64,000 bases of DNA from Fulvivirga ulvae. Lineage in GTDB: Bacteria; Bacteroidota; Bacteroidia; Cytophagales; Cyclobacteriaceae. The notes under the pieces were generated by a model. It was given only the letters and a program-made list of their open reading frames with translations. It did no database searches and was not told the origin of the DNA. Positions 16,552 to 25,892 of the stretch are shown here, piece after piece. The DNA lies in NCBI RefSeq assembly GCF_021389975.1, contig NZ_CP089981.1, positions 1,072,501-1,136,500 of the forward strand, in the 5' to 3' direction. Position 1 is the first letter of the stretch. Every line of letters starts with the position of its first letter. Both the position numbers and the translations under genes were made by a program.

Positions 16552-18378
16552 TTAAGTATTCTGCATCACATTTAATTTTTTGTATAACCCCTCACGGGCC
16601 ACTAATTCATCGTGTGTACCCCTCTCTACCTCCTCTCCTGACTGTATAACAAGTATCTCGTCTGCATGTTGTATCGTGCTCAACCGATGAGCTATAACTA
16701 CCGAAGTCCTGTTTTTCATAAGATTTGAGAGCGCCTCCTGCACGAGCTTTTCCGACTCAGAGTCAAGGGCAGACGTGGCCTCGTCCAGTATGAGGATCGG
16801 AGGGTTTTTCATCACTGCTCTGGCAATGCTTATCCTTTGTCTCTGTCCACCTGAAAGCTTCATCCCTCTGTCACCAATGTTTGTATCGTAGCCATTTTCC
16901 ATTTCCATTATAAAACTATGGGCATTGGCAATTTTTGCAGCATTGATCACTTTTTCACGGTCAGCATTTTCAATACCAAAAGCGATGTTGTTAAATATAG
17001 TATCATTGAAGAGAATCGATTCCTGGGCCACTATTCCCATTAACCTGCGTACTGACTCCACATCATAGTCCCTGATATCAACGCCATCAATCTTAACAGC
17101 ACCCTGAGTGGGATCATAGAACCTGGGGATAAGGTCTGCCAGCGTGGACTTACCGCCACCGGATGGGCCCACCAATGCTATGGTTTTGCCCTTTTTAACA
17201 GTGAAGGAAATATCTTTCAGCACTGTCTCTTTATCGTAGGCAAAACTTACCTGATCAAACACTACCTCCTCCTTAAAATCACTGATCTCGATGGCATCTG
17301 GTTTATTGACAATGGCGGGGGTAGAGTCTATTACTTTAAATATCCGCTCGCCGGAGGCTATACCTTTATGAAGCCCGGATATACCTGCAGCAAATGCCTT
17401 GCCCGGAGAAATTATTTGTGAGAAAATGGCCAGATAAGCGATAAACTGTGGCCCATCCAGACTTCCGTCAGCCGAAAGCACCAGGGACCCTCCGTAGTAA
17501 ATAATTATACAAACAATAGCTACCCCCAAAAACTCGGAAACGGGAGACCCCAACTCTCTTTTGTAAGAATATGACAAGTTTACTCTCCTGTAATAATCTG
17601 TTTCCCTGTCAATTTTGTCAGTCACATACTTGCGAGCATTAAAAGCCTTCACAATACGCATACCTCCCAAAGTCTCATCAAGTATATTTACTATCCTCCC
17701 AAGGGATTCCTGGCTTTGCACTGCTCTCTTTTTCAGACGCCTCACAATTTCTGCAAGTGCACCACCAGTAATCGGCAGCACAAGAATAGTAAATATTGTA
17801 AGCTTTGCAGAAATGGTAAAAAGGAAAATGAAATATATAATAATAGTAACCGGCTCTCTAAAAAGGGCCTTGGGGCTACTTAGAATAGAAGCTTCGACCT
17901 CCTGAACATCATTCGTGATCCGCGACATCAAATCACCTTTCCGCTCATTGGTAAAATACCCCAGGTGCATGGACGAAACACGGTTATAGATATCCATCCT
18001 AAGATATTTAACCACATCAAGCCTTATTTTAGTTACAATTATCGTGGCCAGATACCTGAAAATATTTGTAATAAAAACAGAGACAATAACTATAATACAA
18101 ACAAACAAGAGAGCCTCCTGCTTGCCATGTTGCTCGATGATATTACCAAAGGTGTAGTAAAAGTAATCGACAATATAATCAGTGCTAAGCTCAAACGATC
18201 CCGGGTCCACCACCTCCTTGGCACTCTCTGTTTCAAACAGTACACTCAGCAAGGGGATAAGCAGCGTAAAATTGATCGCACTAAAAATAACCGCTAATAA
18301 AATATAGGCCGCATACTGTGGTAAGAATGCCGCCAGGTTACGCCCGTATTTAAATACTCTAAAAAATGTTTTCATCAC
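16552..18378 (-). CDS. ABC exporter, MsbA-like half-transporter
   Basis: 608 residues with six membrane helices (20-320) and a C-terminal ATPase. Visible motifs are Walker A ALVGPSGGGKSTLADLI, Q-loop VAQESILFND, signature LSGGQRQRISIARA, Walker B ILILDEATSALD and H-loop VVIAHRLST. This is the classical fused permease/ATPase of the lipid-A or multidrug exporter group. The gene order with the heptose isomerase gene supports lipid A-core export (MsbA role), but drug export cannot be excluded. An N-terminal insert after helix 1 (SAKEVVDPGSFELSTDYIVDYFYY) is typical of Bacteroidota members. Confidence 0.9.
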   Translation of the reverse strand: MMKTFFRVFKYGRNLAAFLPQYAAYILLAVIFSAINFTLLIPLLSVLFETESAKEVVDPGSFELSTDYIVDYFYYTFGNIIEQHGKQEALLFVCIIVIVSVFITNIFRYLATIIVTKIRLDVVKYLRMDIYNRVSSMHLGYFTNERKGDLMSRITNDVQEVEASILSSPKALFREPVTIIIYFIFLFTISAKLTIFTILVLPITGGALAEIVRRLKKRAVQSQESLGRIVNILDETLGGMRIVKAFNARKYVTDKIDRETDYYRRVNLSYSYKRELGSPVSEFLGVAIVCIIIYYGGSLVLSADGSLDGPQFIAYLAIFSQIISPGKAFAAGISGLHKGIASGERIFKVIDSTPAIVNKPDAIEISDFKEEVVFDQVSFAYDKETVLKDISFTVKKGKTIALVGPSGGGKSTLADLIPRFYDPTQGAVKIDGVDIRDYDVESVRRLMGIVAQESILFNDTIFNNIAFGIENADREKVINAAKIANAHSFIMEMENGYDTNIGDRGMKLSGGQRQRISIARAVMKNPPILILDEATSALDSESEKLVQEALSNLMKNRTSVVIAHRLSTIQHADEILVIQSGEEVERGTHDELVAREGLYKKLNVMQNT

Positions 18379-18491
18379 TTATTTCCATTCCGAAGATCCA
18401 TCATCACATCCAAGATCCTGCTCCAAAATCATCAGTTTAGCCTGTTTTCCAAGTTTATATTCTAAAGACGCTGCAATTTAGGCCTTTACTC

Positions 18492-20177
18492 CTAAAACTC
18501 GTTTAAACGCTGTGGAATATTCCATCTCAGAGCTACTGATGTGTAGTTGGTTTTTTGATTCAGCGAAGGCACATCACTATCCAGTTTTCTAAAAATGTGC
18601 TTAACGTCAATGAAAAAATTATGTTTCCATTGGTAAGAAGCTGTGAGATCAGCAAAAAGCAGATCATTACCAATGCCCTGTCCGATCTCATTACCATAAT
18701 CCATTTCCCGCGTTGTATTACTTTTAAGAATGTTGCCGCCATAATTCACTCCTGTGCTATCCGTTCCGTAGCTGGCAAAGATCAACTTGCCTGACAGGCT
18801 TAACCTCCCCGTTGGCTGATAGCGTGCCAGGGCAACAATCTCCGTAAAATTTGCCCCCAACGGATGTGCCAGGGGCTGCCTGTAGTGAGAATAGCTATTA
18901 TAAACATCTCCATGAGAGTAAGTATACGGCCTTGAAAGATTCCCTTCAAGTTGAAGATCGAGGTTATCGATACCGAAGGCATCAATATACTCGCCTCCCA
19001 GCTGCACCGAATATTTATTGGCCCACCAGCCATCTCCTTCCCTGATGTTTTCGAGCAGGAACTCGTCAAGCACAAGCTGACCATAAAAAGATATTTTCCT
19101 GGCCGCAAGCCATTTAAAATCCATACCCAGCAATACATTATCAGAACTTCCATTTTGCTGCTCTACAGCCCGGTAAAAAATAATTGGGTTCAGGTATTTT
19201 AACTCAATGTGCCCGTCACTAAGAGAATCTGCATTGCTATAGATCACAGACTCAAACACACCTACGTTCAGTTTCTTTCCAATATTTATACCCAGGTGGT
19301 GCAAAGCCATATATTTCTTCGGGTAGCCTCCACTGCCAATAAGGGTATTACCTGAAGTGAAAATATCAGCTGTCATTTCTGTAAACAGGTTGGTATAGTT
19401 GATCTTCCATACCTGGGTTTGCATTTTCAGGAAAAGGAATGCCGGAGCAAAATCAGAAAGTATCATCGACCTGTATCCATTGCCAACCTTAAACTGATCA
19501 TGCCCGAACTGCAGGTTTACATGTTTGGTAGCTGCAAAGCTGATATAACCTCGCGCTGTAAAGAAATCAACGCCATTATCTTTGAAGTCTTTCCAAAAAC
19601 CTTCGTGAGGAACCACCTTATTGCCCGAAAAAATATACCTTCTGGTGTATTGAGGGAAAATCACCTGGTTTTCACCTATAAATGAGTAAAACCCTAGCTT
19701 ACGGTCTATCATTCCTCTCACCTCAACACCACGGGTATTTATAAAGGTCTTCACATTATTTGCTGTCTCCCTGCCCCCTCCTAAATATAACACGGGGTTG
19801 ACGTGCAGGTCAAAATCCTCGGTATTCACATGGTAAAGATCTGACTTTACTTTATAAAAGTGCTTCAAAAAAGGTTTTCGGCTTTCATTGTTCAAACTAT
19901 CTGCCCATTCCCAGTTATCATTACTCAGATAGTTAATATTAAACCTGTCAGTAGCCGACCACTGTATGTCACTACGCTTAAGGCTATCGGCAAAGGCAGC
20001 AATGTGCTTCCTCTGATAAGGCTTCCAGGCACTGAAAAAACCGGGGTAGATCCTGCCGCTTTTTATTTCATACCTGTCTATCTGGTGGTAATAATCGCTA
20101 TTGAGGGGAGCATTAACACTTTGGGCAAACAACATTACAGGAGCCAAAGCAAAAAAAACCGAAAGGAGATGCTTCAT
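18492..20177 (-). CDS. Outer-membrane beta-barrel protein, Wzi/RemB-like
   Basis: 561 residues with signal peptide MKHLLSVFFALAPVMLFAQS. The mature protein has alternating beta-strand patterns with aromatic girdles and conserved stretches such as FSFIGENQVIFPQYTRRYIF, QFGHDQFKVGNGYRSMILSDFAP and IELKYLNPIIFYRAVE. These resemble the capsule-assembly Wzi family, which in Bacteroidota includes the gliding-associated protein RemB. Wzi anchors surface polysaccharide; RemB is a mobile surface component in Flavobacterium. It is followed by an MsbA-like gene after 113 bases. The family call is likely, the precise function is not known. Confidence 0.75.
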   Translation of the reverse strand: MKHLLSVFFALAPVMLFAQSVNAPLNSDYYHQIDRYEIKSGRIYPGFFSAWKPYQRKHIAAFADSLKRSDIQWSATDRFNINYLSNDNWEWADSLNNESRKPFLKHFYKVKSDLYHVNTEDFDLHVNPVLYLGGGRETANNVKTFINTRGVEVRGMIDRKLGFYSFIGENQVIFPQYTRRYIFSGNKVVPHEGFWKDFKDNGVDFFTARGYISFAATKHVNLQFGHDQFKVGNGYRSMILSDFAPAFLFLKMQTQVWKINYTNLFTEMTADIFTSGNTLIGSGGYPKKYMALHHLGINIGKKLNVGVFESVIYSNADSLSDGHIELKYLNPIIFYRAVEQQNGSSDNVLLGMDFKWLAARKISFYGQLVLDEFLLENIREGDGWWANKYSVQLGGEYIDAFGIDNLDLQLEGNLSRPYTYSHGDVYNSYSHYRQPLAHPLGANFTEIVALARYQPTGRLSLSGKLIFASYGTDSTGVNYGGNILKSNTTREMDYGNEIGQGIGNDLLFADLTASYQWKHNFFIDVKHIFRKLDSDVPSLNQKTNYTSVALRWNIPQRLNEF

Positions 20178-20324
20178 AAAAATATCTGTTAAGCTTCAAA
20201 TGCAACCTAAAAACTTACAAGAACCTCATTACAAAAATATATTTACAGTATGTGCCAAGGTCAGTGTTTTATCCCAATTACATAAGAAATTTGAATATCC
20301 TGCAAAATAAGGAAAAATAGTGTT

Positions 20325-20332
20325 TATCTTTG
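20325..20332 (+). promoter_or_regulatory. Probable -7 promoter element of rpmE2
   Basis: TATCTTTG is an exact match to TAnnTTTG. It lies 94 bases upstream of the rpmE2 start, leaving an untranslated leader of about 85 bases that could carry translational control. A clear TTTG at -33 is not seen at ideal spacing. Confidence 0.4.
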
Positions 20333-20425
20333 CAGAATAAAGTTTTGAAAAGTTTTGCACTTAAAGTTTAAATGGGTAATTTTGTGCCCTCTTTGGGAAG
20401 ATTGAACAGAAAAGGTACTAATAAA

Positions 20426-20671
20426 ATGAAAAAAGACATACATCCGGAATACAGAGACGTAGTTTTCTATGACACTTCAAGTGAGCACAAGTTTATGACG
20501 AAGTCTACAATGACTACTGGCGAAACTATCAAATGGGAAGACGGCAACGAATACCCTTTGATAAAAGTTGAAGTTAGTTCTGCTTCTCACCCATTCTATA
20601 CTGGCAAAAAACTATTTGTGGATACTGCTGGTAGAGTTGAGAAATTTAACAAGAAATATAAGAAGAAGTAA
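20426..20671 (+). CDS. rpmE2: 50S ribosomal protein L31, type B
   Basis: 81 residues from the ATG at 20426 (MKKDIHPEYRDVVFYDTSS); the frame is open further upstream but the family starts here. The sequence contains FMTKSTMTTGETIKWEDGNEYP and ends GRVEKFNKKYKKK, typical of the zinc-free (type B, C-minus) L31, with no cysteines. It is monocistronic, with a promoter element upstream and a strong terminator after it. Confidence 0.97.
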   Translation: MKKDIHPEYRDVVFYDTSSEHKFMTKSTMTTGETIKWEDGNEYPLIKVEVSSASHPFYTGKKLFVDTAGRVEKFNKKYKKK

Positions 20672-20694
20672 TTCTGTTATATAACATTTAATTA

Positions 20695-20730
20695 AAGTCT
20701 TCAGGATAAGCTTATCTTGAAGACTTTTTT
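20695..20730 (+). terminator. Rho-independent terminator of rpmE2
   Basis: Near-perfect 32-base hairpin: AAGTCTTCA (20695-20703) with TGAAGACTT (20718-20726), enclosing the palindrome GATAAGCTTATC, followed by TTTTTT. It lies 24 bases after the rpmE2 stop. Confidence 0.9.
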
Positions 20731-20865
20731 ATTTTTGTGATGTGAACAATCAAAAAACAAACCCCTATCAACAGATATGGTAATTAGCAGCCTATAGAGG
20801 GCTCTTCCACTGTTTTTGGCAACATTTGGTTGTTCAATGTGACCATTGAAGGTAAACTGATATAC

Positions 20866-22053
20866 ATGAATATTATTCTCTTTGATGATCCTTTCATCAG
20901 GCAATCTCTCTTACCACTAACGTTTACCAGACCGGTAGCAGAAATCCGTGTGGGTATACTCACAATTTCTGACAAGTGGGATAAGAGACTTGAAGGTAAT
21001 ATTTCCTTTCATACCATAGATTACCTGAAAGAAAAATACCCTTGTCTGGCCGGCGACAATAATATCTGGATAAACGGGGCTCTTTGCCCCAGTCAGGAGC
21101 TGATTCAGGCCATTCATGCACTTACTCCTGAAACTGCCCTGATAAAAGGCGACACGATACTGGCCGCCCGTACCGGGTACGGGGAGTACGACCACCTCAA
21201 AAATCTAAAACACAAGTCATTTGCCGGTCAGGCCACACTCATAGATCAGCCATGGAAAATATTCAAAGAAAATGCAACCCAACTCAGGCTTGACTTTGAC
21301 CTGATCACCCATGACAGGATATCTGAAGATATAATGGATCCGCACACCGTGGTATATGGAGAAGAAAACCTGTTTGTAGAAGAAGGAGCTACCATCAAAG
21401 CGGCGATTATTAATGCTGAAGCAGGCCCTGTATATATTGGTAAGAATACAGTAGTCCATGAAGGCGCTATTATCAGAGGCTCTTTAGCATTATGCGAAGG
21501 GGCTCAGCTGAGCATGGGAGCCAAAATGCGTGGAGATTCTACGGTCGGCCCCTATTGTAAGGTTGGCGGTGAAGTGAGCAATTCGGTTATATTCGGATAT
21601 AGCAACAAAAGCCATGATGGTTTTTTAGGAAACTCCGTTATAGGCGAGTGGTGCAACCTGGGTGCTGACACCAACACCTCTAATCTGAAAAACAATTATG
21701 CTAATGTAAAGATCTGGGACTATGGAAAGAGCGGGTTCAAAAACACCGATGAAATGTTTTGCGGACTGATCATGGGTGACCATTCCAAATGTGGCATCAA
21801 CACCATGTTTAATACCGGTACGGTGGTGGGTGTATCCGCCAATATATTTGGTTCCGGATTTCCCCGTAATTTTATTCCATCGTTTTCATGGGGTGGTGCC
21901 GGCGGTTTTATTACTTACAGGCTTGATAAAGCTAATGAAGTTATAGATATGGTGATGCAAAGGCGCGGAATGATATACGATAGCTCTGAGCAGGAGATTA
22001 TAAAAAATATTTTCGATTTAACGGCCGAATTCAGGTACTGGGAGAAAAATTAA
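20866..22053 (+). CDS. GlmU-like putative sugar nucleotidyltransferase (NTP_transf_4)
   Basis: 395 residues from the ATG at 20866 (MNIILFDDPFIRQSLLPLTFTRPVAEIR); the extra 12 upstream codons are not typical. The N-terminal part is a degenerate nucleotidyltransferase-like fold (LPLTFTRPVAEIRVGILTI). The C-terminal half is a left-handed beta-helix of hexapeptide repeats (AAIINAEAGPVYIGKNTVVHEGAIIRGSLALCEGAQ), ending in a loop GSGFPRNFIPSFSWGG. The family resembles GlmU and is widespread in Bacteroidota; it is presumed to take part in sugar-nucleotide metabolism, but activity has not been shown. It starts the compact rightward run with holB six bases downstream. Confidence 0.85.
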   Translation: MNIILFDDPFIRQSLLPLTFTRPVAEIRVGILTISDKWDKRLEGNISFHTIDYLKEKYPCLAGDNNIWINGALCPSQELIQAIHALTPETALIKGDTILAARTGYGEYDHLKNLKHKSFAGQATLIDQPWKIFKENATQLRLDFDLITHDRISEDIMDPHTVVYGEENLFVEEGATIKAAIINAEAGPVYIGKNTVVHEGAIIRGSLALCEGAQLSMGAKMRGDSTVGPYCKVGGEVSNSVIFGYSNKSHDGFLGNSVIGEWCNLGADTNTSNLKNNYANVKIWDYGKSGFKNTDEMFCGLIMGDHSKCGINTMFNTGTVVGVSANIFGSGFPRNFIPSFSWGGAGGFITYRLDKANEVIDMVMQRRGMIYDSSEQEIIKNIFDLTAEFRYWEKN

Positions 22054-22059
22054 AAACTT

Positions 22060-23178
22060 ATGCGATTTGCTAATATCAAAGGGCTGGAAGACGTAAAGGA
22101 GCGGTTGATCAACGCGGTGAACCACGGGCAAATAGCCCATGCCCAGTTGTTTTTAGGCAAAGCGGGTAGCCCTAACCTACCTATGGCCCTGGCATATGCC
22201 GCTTACCTTAACTGCACCAACCGGACAGAAACCGATTCATGCGGAGAATGCCCCTCCTGCTCGAAAAATACTAAATTCATTCATCCCGACATGCATTTTG
22301 TAATGCCGGTAAGTGCCACTAAAAATGTAACCGGAAAGGATGTTGTAAGTACAAGCTTTCTCAAGGAATGGAGGACTTTTCTTACAGAATCACCCTTCGG
22401 TAACCTTGATAGCTGGACAGGTCAGTTTGGAGGCGAAGACAAACAGGTAAATATATCCAAGGAGGAAAGCCGCCAGATAGTAAAAAACTTATCACTAAAA
22501 GCCTTTGAAGGTGCGTATAAGGTTATGACCATCTGGCTTCCCGAGTATATGCACCCTTCGGCCGCCAATGGCATATTGAAAATACTGGAAGAACCGCCGG
22601 AGCAAACCGTATTCCTGCTGGTTTCCAATGATGCGGAAAGGTTGCTAACCACTATCCTTTCCCGTACCCAGATAGTAACTATACCCAAACTAACTGACGA
22701 AAACCTCGCAGCCATGCTTATTGAGCAACACCATGTGGAATCGCAAAAAGCTGCAGAATTAGCTCATTTGGCTGATGGAGATCTCAACCAGGCTATTAAG
22801 CTCATCAGCAACATAGAAGACAACAGCCATCTGCTCTTTACAGAGTGGATGCGCGACTGCTTTAAGAAAGACTATACACAACTGGTCAACCGCAGCGACC
22901 AGTTTCATGGCATGAACAAAGTGGCTCAAAAAAGCCTGTTTTTGTATGCATTGAACATGTTGCGCGAATCTCTGGTTTACCAAACGGCCCCTCAGCTTAA
23001 AAGGGTCAATGGCGCAATTGACAGCTTTATAGAAAATTTCAGCAAAGTTATGGATGGTGATAAAGTCAGCCGGATTTCTTTACTGATCAATGAAGCACAC
23101 TATCATTTAGAGCGGAATGCAAGCCCTAAAATGGTATTTTTAGATCTTTCATTACATATCGCCAGAATCATCAAATAA
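22060..23178 (+). CDS. holB: DNA polymerase III subunit delta'
   Basis: 372 residues. The N-terminal AAA+-like domain has HAQLFLGKAGSPNLPMALA, a Walker A site without the usual GK[ST], as expected for the ATP-inactive delta' subunit. A zinc module CTNRTETDSCGECPSC follows (four Cys), and later the SRC-like motif appears as ILSRTQIVTIPKL. The C-terminus is helical. Delta' is part of the clamp loader that puts the beta clamp on DNA. The gene lies six bases after the GlmU-like gene and one base before hemC, so these are co-transcribed. Confidence 0.92.
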   Translation: MRFANIKGLEDVKERLINAVNHGQIAHAQLFLGKAGSPNLPMALAYAAYLNCTNRTETDSCGECPSCSKNTKFIHPDMHFVMPVSATKNVTGKDVVSTSFLKEWRTFLTESPFGNLDSWTGQFGGEDKQVNISKEESRQIVKNLSLKAFEGAYKVMTIWLPEYMHPSAANGILKILEEPPEQTVFLLVSNDAERLLTTILSRTQIVTIPKLTDENLAAMLIEQHHVESQKAAELAHLADGDLNQAIKLISNIEDNSHLLFTEWMRDCFKKDYTQLVNRSDQFHGMNKVAQKSLFLYALNMLRESLVYQTAPQLKRVNGAIDSFIENFSKVMDGDKVSRISLLINEAHYHLERNASPKMVFLDLSLHIARIIK

Positions 23179-23179
23179 T

Positions 23180-24130
23180 ATGGAAAAAATCAGAATAGGG
23201 ACGAGAGGAAGCAAGCTGGCCCTGTGGCAGGCAGACCACGTAGCCGCTTTGCTAAAGAAAGGAGGAATTGAATCTGAGATTATCACCATCGAAACAAAAG
23301 GTGATAAAATACTGGACGTTTCGATTTCCAAAATAGGTAGTAAAGGCGTGTTTACAGAAGAGATTGAAGATCAGCTTCAGTTAGGCAATATCGATATTGC
23401 CGTACACAGCGCCAAAGATATGCAGTCGGAGCTGCCAAAGGGCTTTGAACTGATTGCATTTACGGAACGTGAGGTAGTCAATGACGTGCTTGTGGGCATG
23501 GACCTCTGCCTTTCTCTTGACAAGCAAGACATTGTGGTAGGTACTTCTTCAACCCGCAGGGTGGCCTTACTGAAGCACTTCTACCCCCATGTTAAAACGG
23601 TTTCGGTACGGGGTAATCTTCAGACACGAATTGCCAAAATGAAAGATGGTGTATGCGATGCACTACTTTTAGCCTATGCCGGTGTTCATCGCATGGATTA
23701 TGACGACATGATCATTTCAAAGCTTCCCCTGGATAAATTTATTCCGGCTGTTGGTCAGGGAAGCGTGGCCGTAGAGTGTTCTACATCTCTGAGTGAAGAG
23801 AAAAGACAGGCCATCCGTCAGTACGTAAACCATGAAAACACAGAAAAAAGGCTGCGTTGTGAGCGAGGTTTCCTAAAAACCCTGCACGGCGGCTGTAGCA
23901 TTCCTGTTTTCGCCCTTGCAGACTTACAGGAAGGTACCCTTACAATAAAAGGTGGTATAGTTGATCTGGAAGGAACAAAAATAATCCGAAAAAGAATTAT
24001 GGGACCTGCCGAAAATGCGGAAACCATAGGGCAGGAGTTGGCCGAAGAGGTATTAAAAGCCGGAGGAGATAAAATTTTAGAAGACATCAAAGAAAAGTTA
24101 AACCAAGAACAAACGCATGAGAGTAAGTAA
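23180..24130 (+). CDS. hemC: Hydroxymethylbilane synthase (porphobilinogen deaminase)
   Basis: 316 residues, full family length. Signature stretches are RIGTRGSKLALWQA (residues 5-18), IDIAVHSAKDMQSELP with the catalytic Asp, VVGTSSTRRVALL, VRGNLQTRI and LHGGCSIPVFA, whose cysteine binds the dipyrromethane cofactor. The enzyme polymerises four porphobilinogen units into hydroxymethylbilane for haem synthesis. It overlaps the following cyclophilin gene by 14 bases and is translationally coupled to it. Confidence 0.97.
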   Translation: MEKIRIGTRGSKLALWQADHVAALLKKGGIESEIITIETKGDKILDVSISKIGSKGVFTEEIEDQLQLGNIDIAVHSAKDMQSELPKGFELIAFTEREVVNDVLVGMDLCLSLDKQDIVVGTSSTRRVALLKHFYPHVKTVSVRGNLQTRIAKMKDGVCDALLLAYAGVHRMDYDDMIISKLPLDKFIPAVGQGSVAVECSTSLSEEKRQAIRQYVNHENTEKRLRCERGFLKTLHGGCSIPVFALADLQEGTLTIKGGIVDLEGTKIIRKRIMGPAENAETIGQELAEEVLKAGGDKILEDIKEKLNQEQTHESK

Positions 24131-24980
24131 TTTCATAATGATCCTGTTAGTTATATGTACCATGCTCTTTGGTGCATGTGCTTCAGAAAAAGACTATCTG
24201 GTGACAATTAAAACCGAATATGGCGATATGCACGCCATACTTTATGACGAAACCCCTCAGCATAAAGAAAATTTCATCAAACTGGCTAAAGAAGGATTCT
24301 ACGATAGTTTGTTATTCCATAGGGTTATTGAAGATTTTATGATCCAGACCGGCGATCCTGATTCTAAAAATGCCAAACCAGGTCGACCATTAGGCTCGGG
24401 TGGTCCCGGATATCAGATTCCTGCAGAGTTTGACAAAGACCTTTATCATGCTAAGGGAGCTTTATCTGCTGCCAGAACGAATAATCCTGAAAAAAAATCC
24501 AGTGGCAGCCAGTTCTATATTGTACAGGGCAAGAAATGGACTGAGAAAGAGCTTACTACGGATATGAATAAGTGTGGTGCCGCTGCCAGGCAGTTGATGG
24601 AAAGAGGAGACCAGGACTCGGTGAAACAAATGCTGATTAATATTTATCAGACAGAAGGCCCGGAGGCTTATGGCAACAAGCTTATCGAAATGCGAGATTA
24701 CATCTCTGAAGTAATGCAGATAGACCTCACAAAAGAAATTGCTCCTGAAAGATTAAAGACTTATACTACCATTGGCGGGGCACCGCATCTTGATGATGAA
24801 TATACTGTGTTCGGTAAGGTGATCGACGGGTTGGAGGTTATCGACAAAATAGCTGCTCAACCGACCGACCAGCGCGATCGTCCTACTTCAGATATCAGAA
24901 TGATTGTGGAAGTAGAAGAGTTACCTAAAAAGAAAATAACAAAACTTTACGGTTACGAATTTCCAAAAGAAGAAAAGTAA
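24117..24980 (+). CDS. Lipoprotein cyclophilin-type peptidyl-prolyl isomerase
   Basis: 287 residues with a lipoprotein signal (MILLVICTMLFGACASE). The cyclophilin fold shows LLFHRVIEDFMIQTGDPDS (catalytic Arg), GGPGYQIPAEF, GALSAARTNNPEKKSSGSQFYIV and DEYTVFGKVIDGLEVIDKI. A helical insert of about 90 residues (roughly 145-225: ELTTDMNKCGAAARQLMERG onwards) splits the core before the TIGGAPHLDDEYTVFG strand; such inserts are common in Bacteroidota cyclophilins. It is probably a periplasmic folding factor on the membrane. Its start lies inside hemC. Confidence 0.92.
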   Translation: MRVSNFIMILLVICTMLFGACASEKDYLVTIKTEYGDMHAILYDETPQHKENFIKLAKEGFYDSLLFHRVIEDFMIQTGDPDSKNAKPGRPLGSGGPGYQIPAEFDKDLYHAKGALSAARTNNPEKKSSGSQFYIVQGKKWTEKELTTDMNKCGAAARQLMERGDQDSVKQMLINIYQTEGPEAYGNKLIEMRDYISEVMQIDLTKEIAPERLKTYTTIGGAPHLDDEYTVFGKVIDGLEVIDKIAAQPTDQRDRPTSDIRMIVEVEELPKKKITKLYGYEFPKEEK

Positions 24981-25885
24981 TGAAGATACTCATAACAGGC
25001 TCTAACGGCTTATTAGGTCAAAAGCTGGTCAAACTAATGTCTGCTAAAGCAGACATAGAAGTAATCGCTACTGCACGGAATAGTGACCGGCTTCCTGTAA
25101 ACTATGGCAGCTACGAGTTCCATCCTCTTGATATTACCGATGAAGCGGCTGTTTTGGATGTAATGAATCAGTACAAGCCTGATGCCGTCATTAATACTGC
25201 TGCCATGACTAATGTGGATCAATGCGAAAGCGAAAAAGAAGGTTGTATTGATCTGAATGTTAATGCCGTAAAATACCTGATCAAGGCCTGTGAGGCAACA
25301 GGATCTCACCTTGTGCATTGCTCTACCGATTTTATTTTTGATGGTACTCATGGACCGTTGGATGAAAACGAAAAGCCTAATCCGGTTAACTTTTATGGAG
25401 AGAGCAAGCTGGAGGCTGAAACCCTGGTGATCAACAGCAACATTTCCTGGGCCATCGCCAGAACAGTACTGGTATATGGCATTGCCAATGACATGAGCCG
25501 CTCTAACATCATATTGTGGGTGAAGAACAGCCTGGAAAATGGCAAAGAAATTAATGTGGTTGATGACCAGTGGCGCACTCCTACCCTTGCCGAAGACCTT
25601 GCAAATGGCTGTTACCTGATCGCCAAAAAGAAAGCCAAAGGCATCTACAACATCAGCGGCAAGGATATGTTAACACCTTATGACATGGCCATCAAAACGG
25701 CCGACTTCTTTAAGCTGAACAAAAGTCTGATCCACAAAACAGATGGATCAAAATTCAAACAACCGGCTAAGAGGCCTCCTAAAACTGGTTTTATCATTGA
25801 AAAAGCCCGCAAAGACCTCGGCTATGAGCCACATTCTTTTGAAGAAGGGTTGAAGGTGCTGAGTGAGCAAATGCAAGTAGCATAG
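24980..25885 (+). CDS. RmlD-like sugar-nucleotide reductase / SDR protein
   Basis: 301 residues. Residues 1-20 give the Rossmann motif ILITGSNGLLGQKLVKLM, and the catalytic Y-x3-K appears as NFYGESKLEAE near residue 135. TDFIFDGTHGPLDENEKPNPVN and the C-terminal PKTGFIIEKARKDLGYEPHSF match the RmlD (dTDP-4-dehydrorhamnose reductase) superfamily. No other rhamnose genes are near, so the exact substrate is uncertain. Its ATG overlaps the stop of the cyclophilin gene by one base (TAATG), a sign of translational coupling. Confidence 0.88.
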   Translation: MKILITGSNGLLGQKLVKLMSAKADIEVIATARNSDRLPVNYGSYEFHPLDITDEAAVLDVMNQYKPDAVINTAAMTNVDQCESEKEGCIDLNVNAVKYLIKACEATGSHLVHCSTDFIFDGTHGPLDENEKPNPVNFYGESKLEAETLVINSNISWAIARTVLVYGIANDMSRSNIILWVKNSLENGKEINVVDDQWRTPTLAEDLANGCYLIAKKKAKGIYNISGKDMLTPYDMAIKTADFFKLNKSLIHKTDGSKFKQPAKRPPKTGFIIEKARKDLGYEPHSFEEGLKVLSEQMQVA

Positions 25886-25892
25886 ACGGGCT

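Noticed and set aside
20695..20730. Palindrome GATAAGCTTATC as an operator
   Set aside because: It is the inner part of the rpmE2 terminator hairpin.
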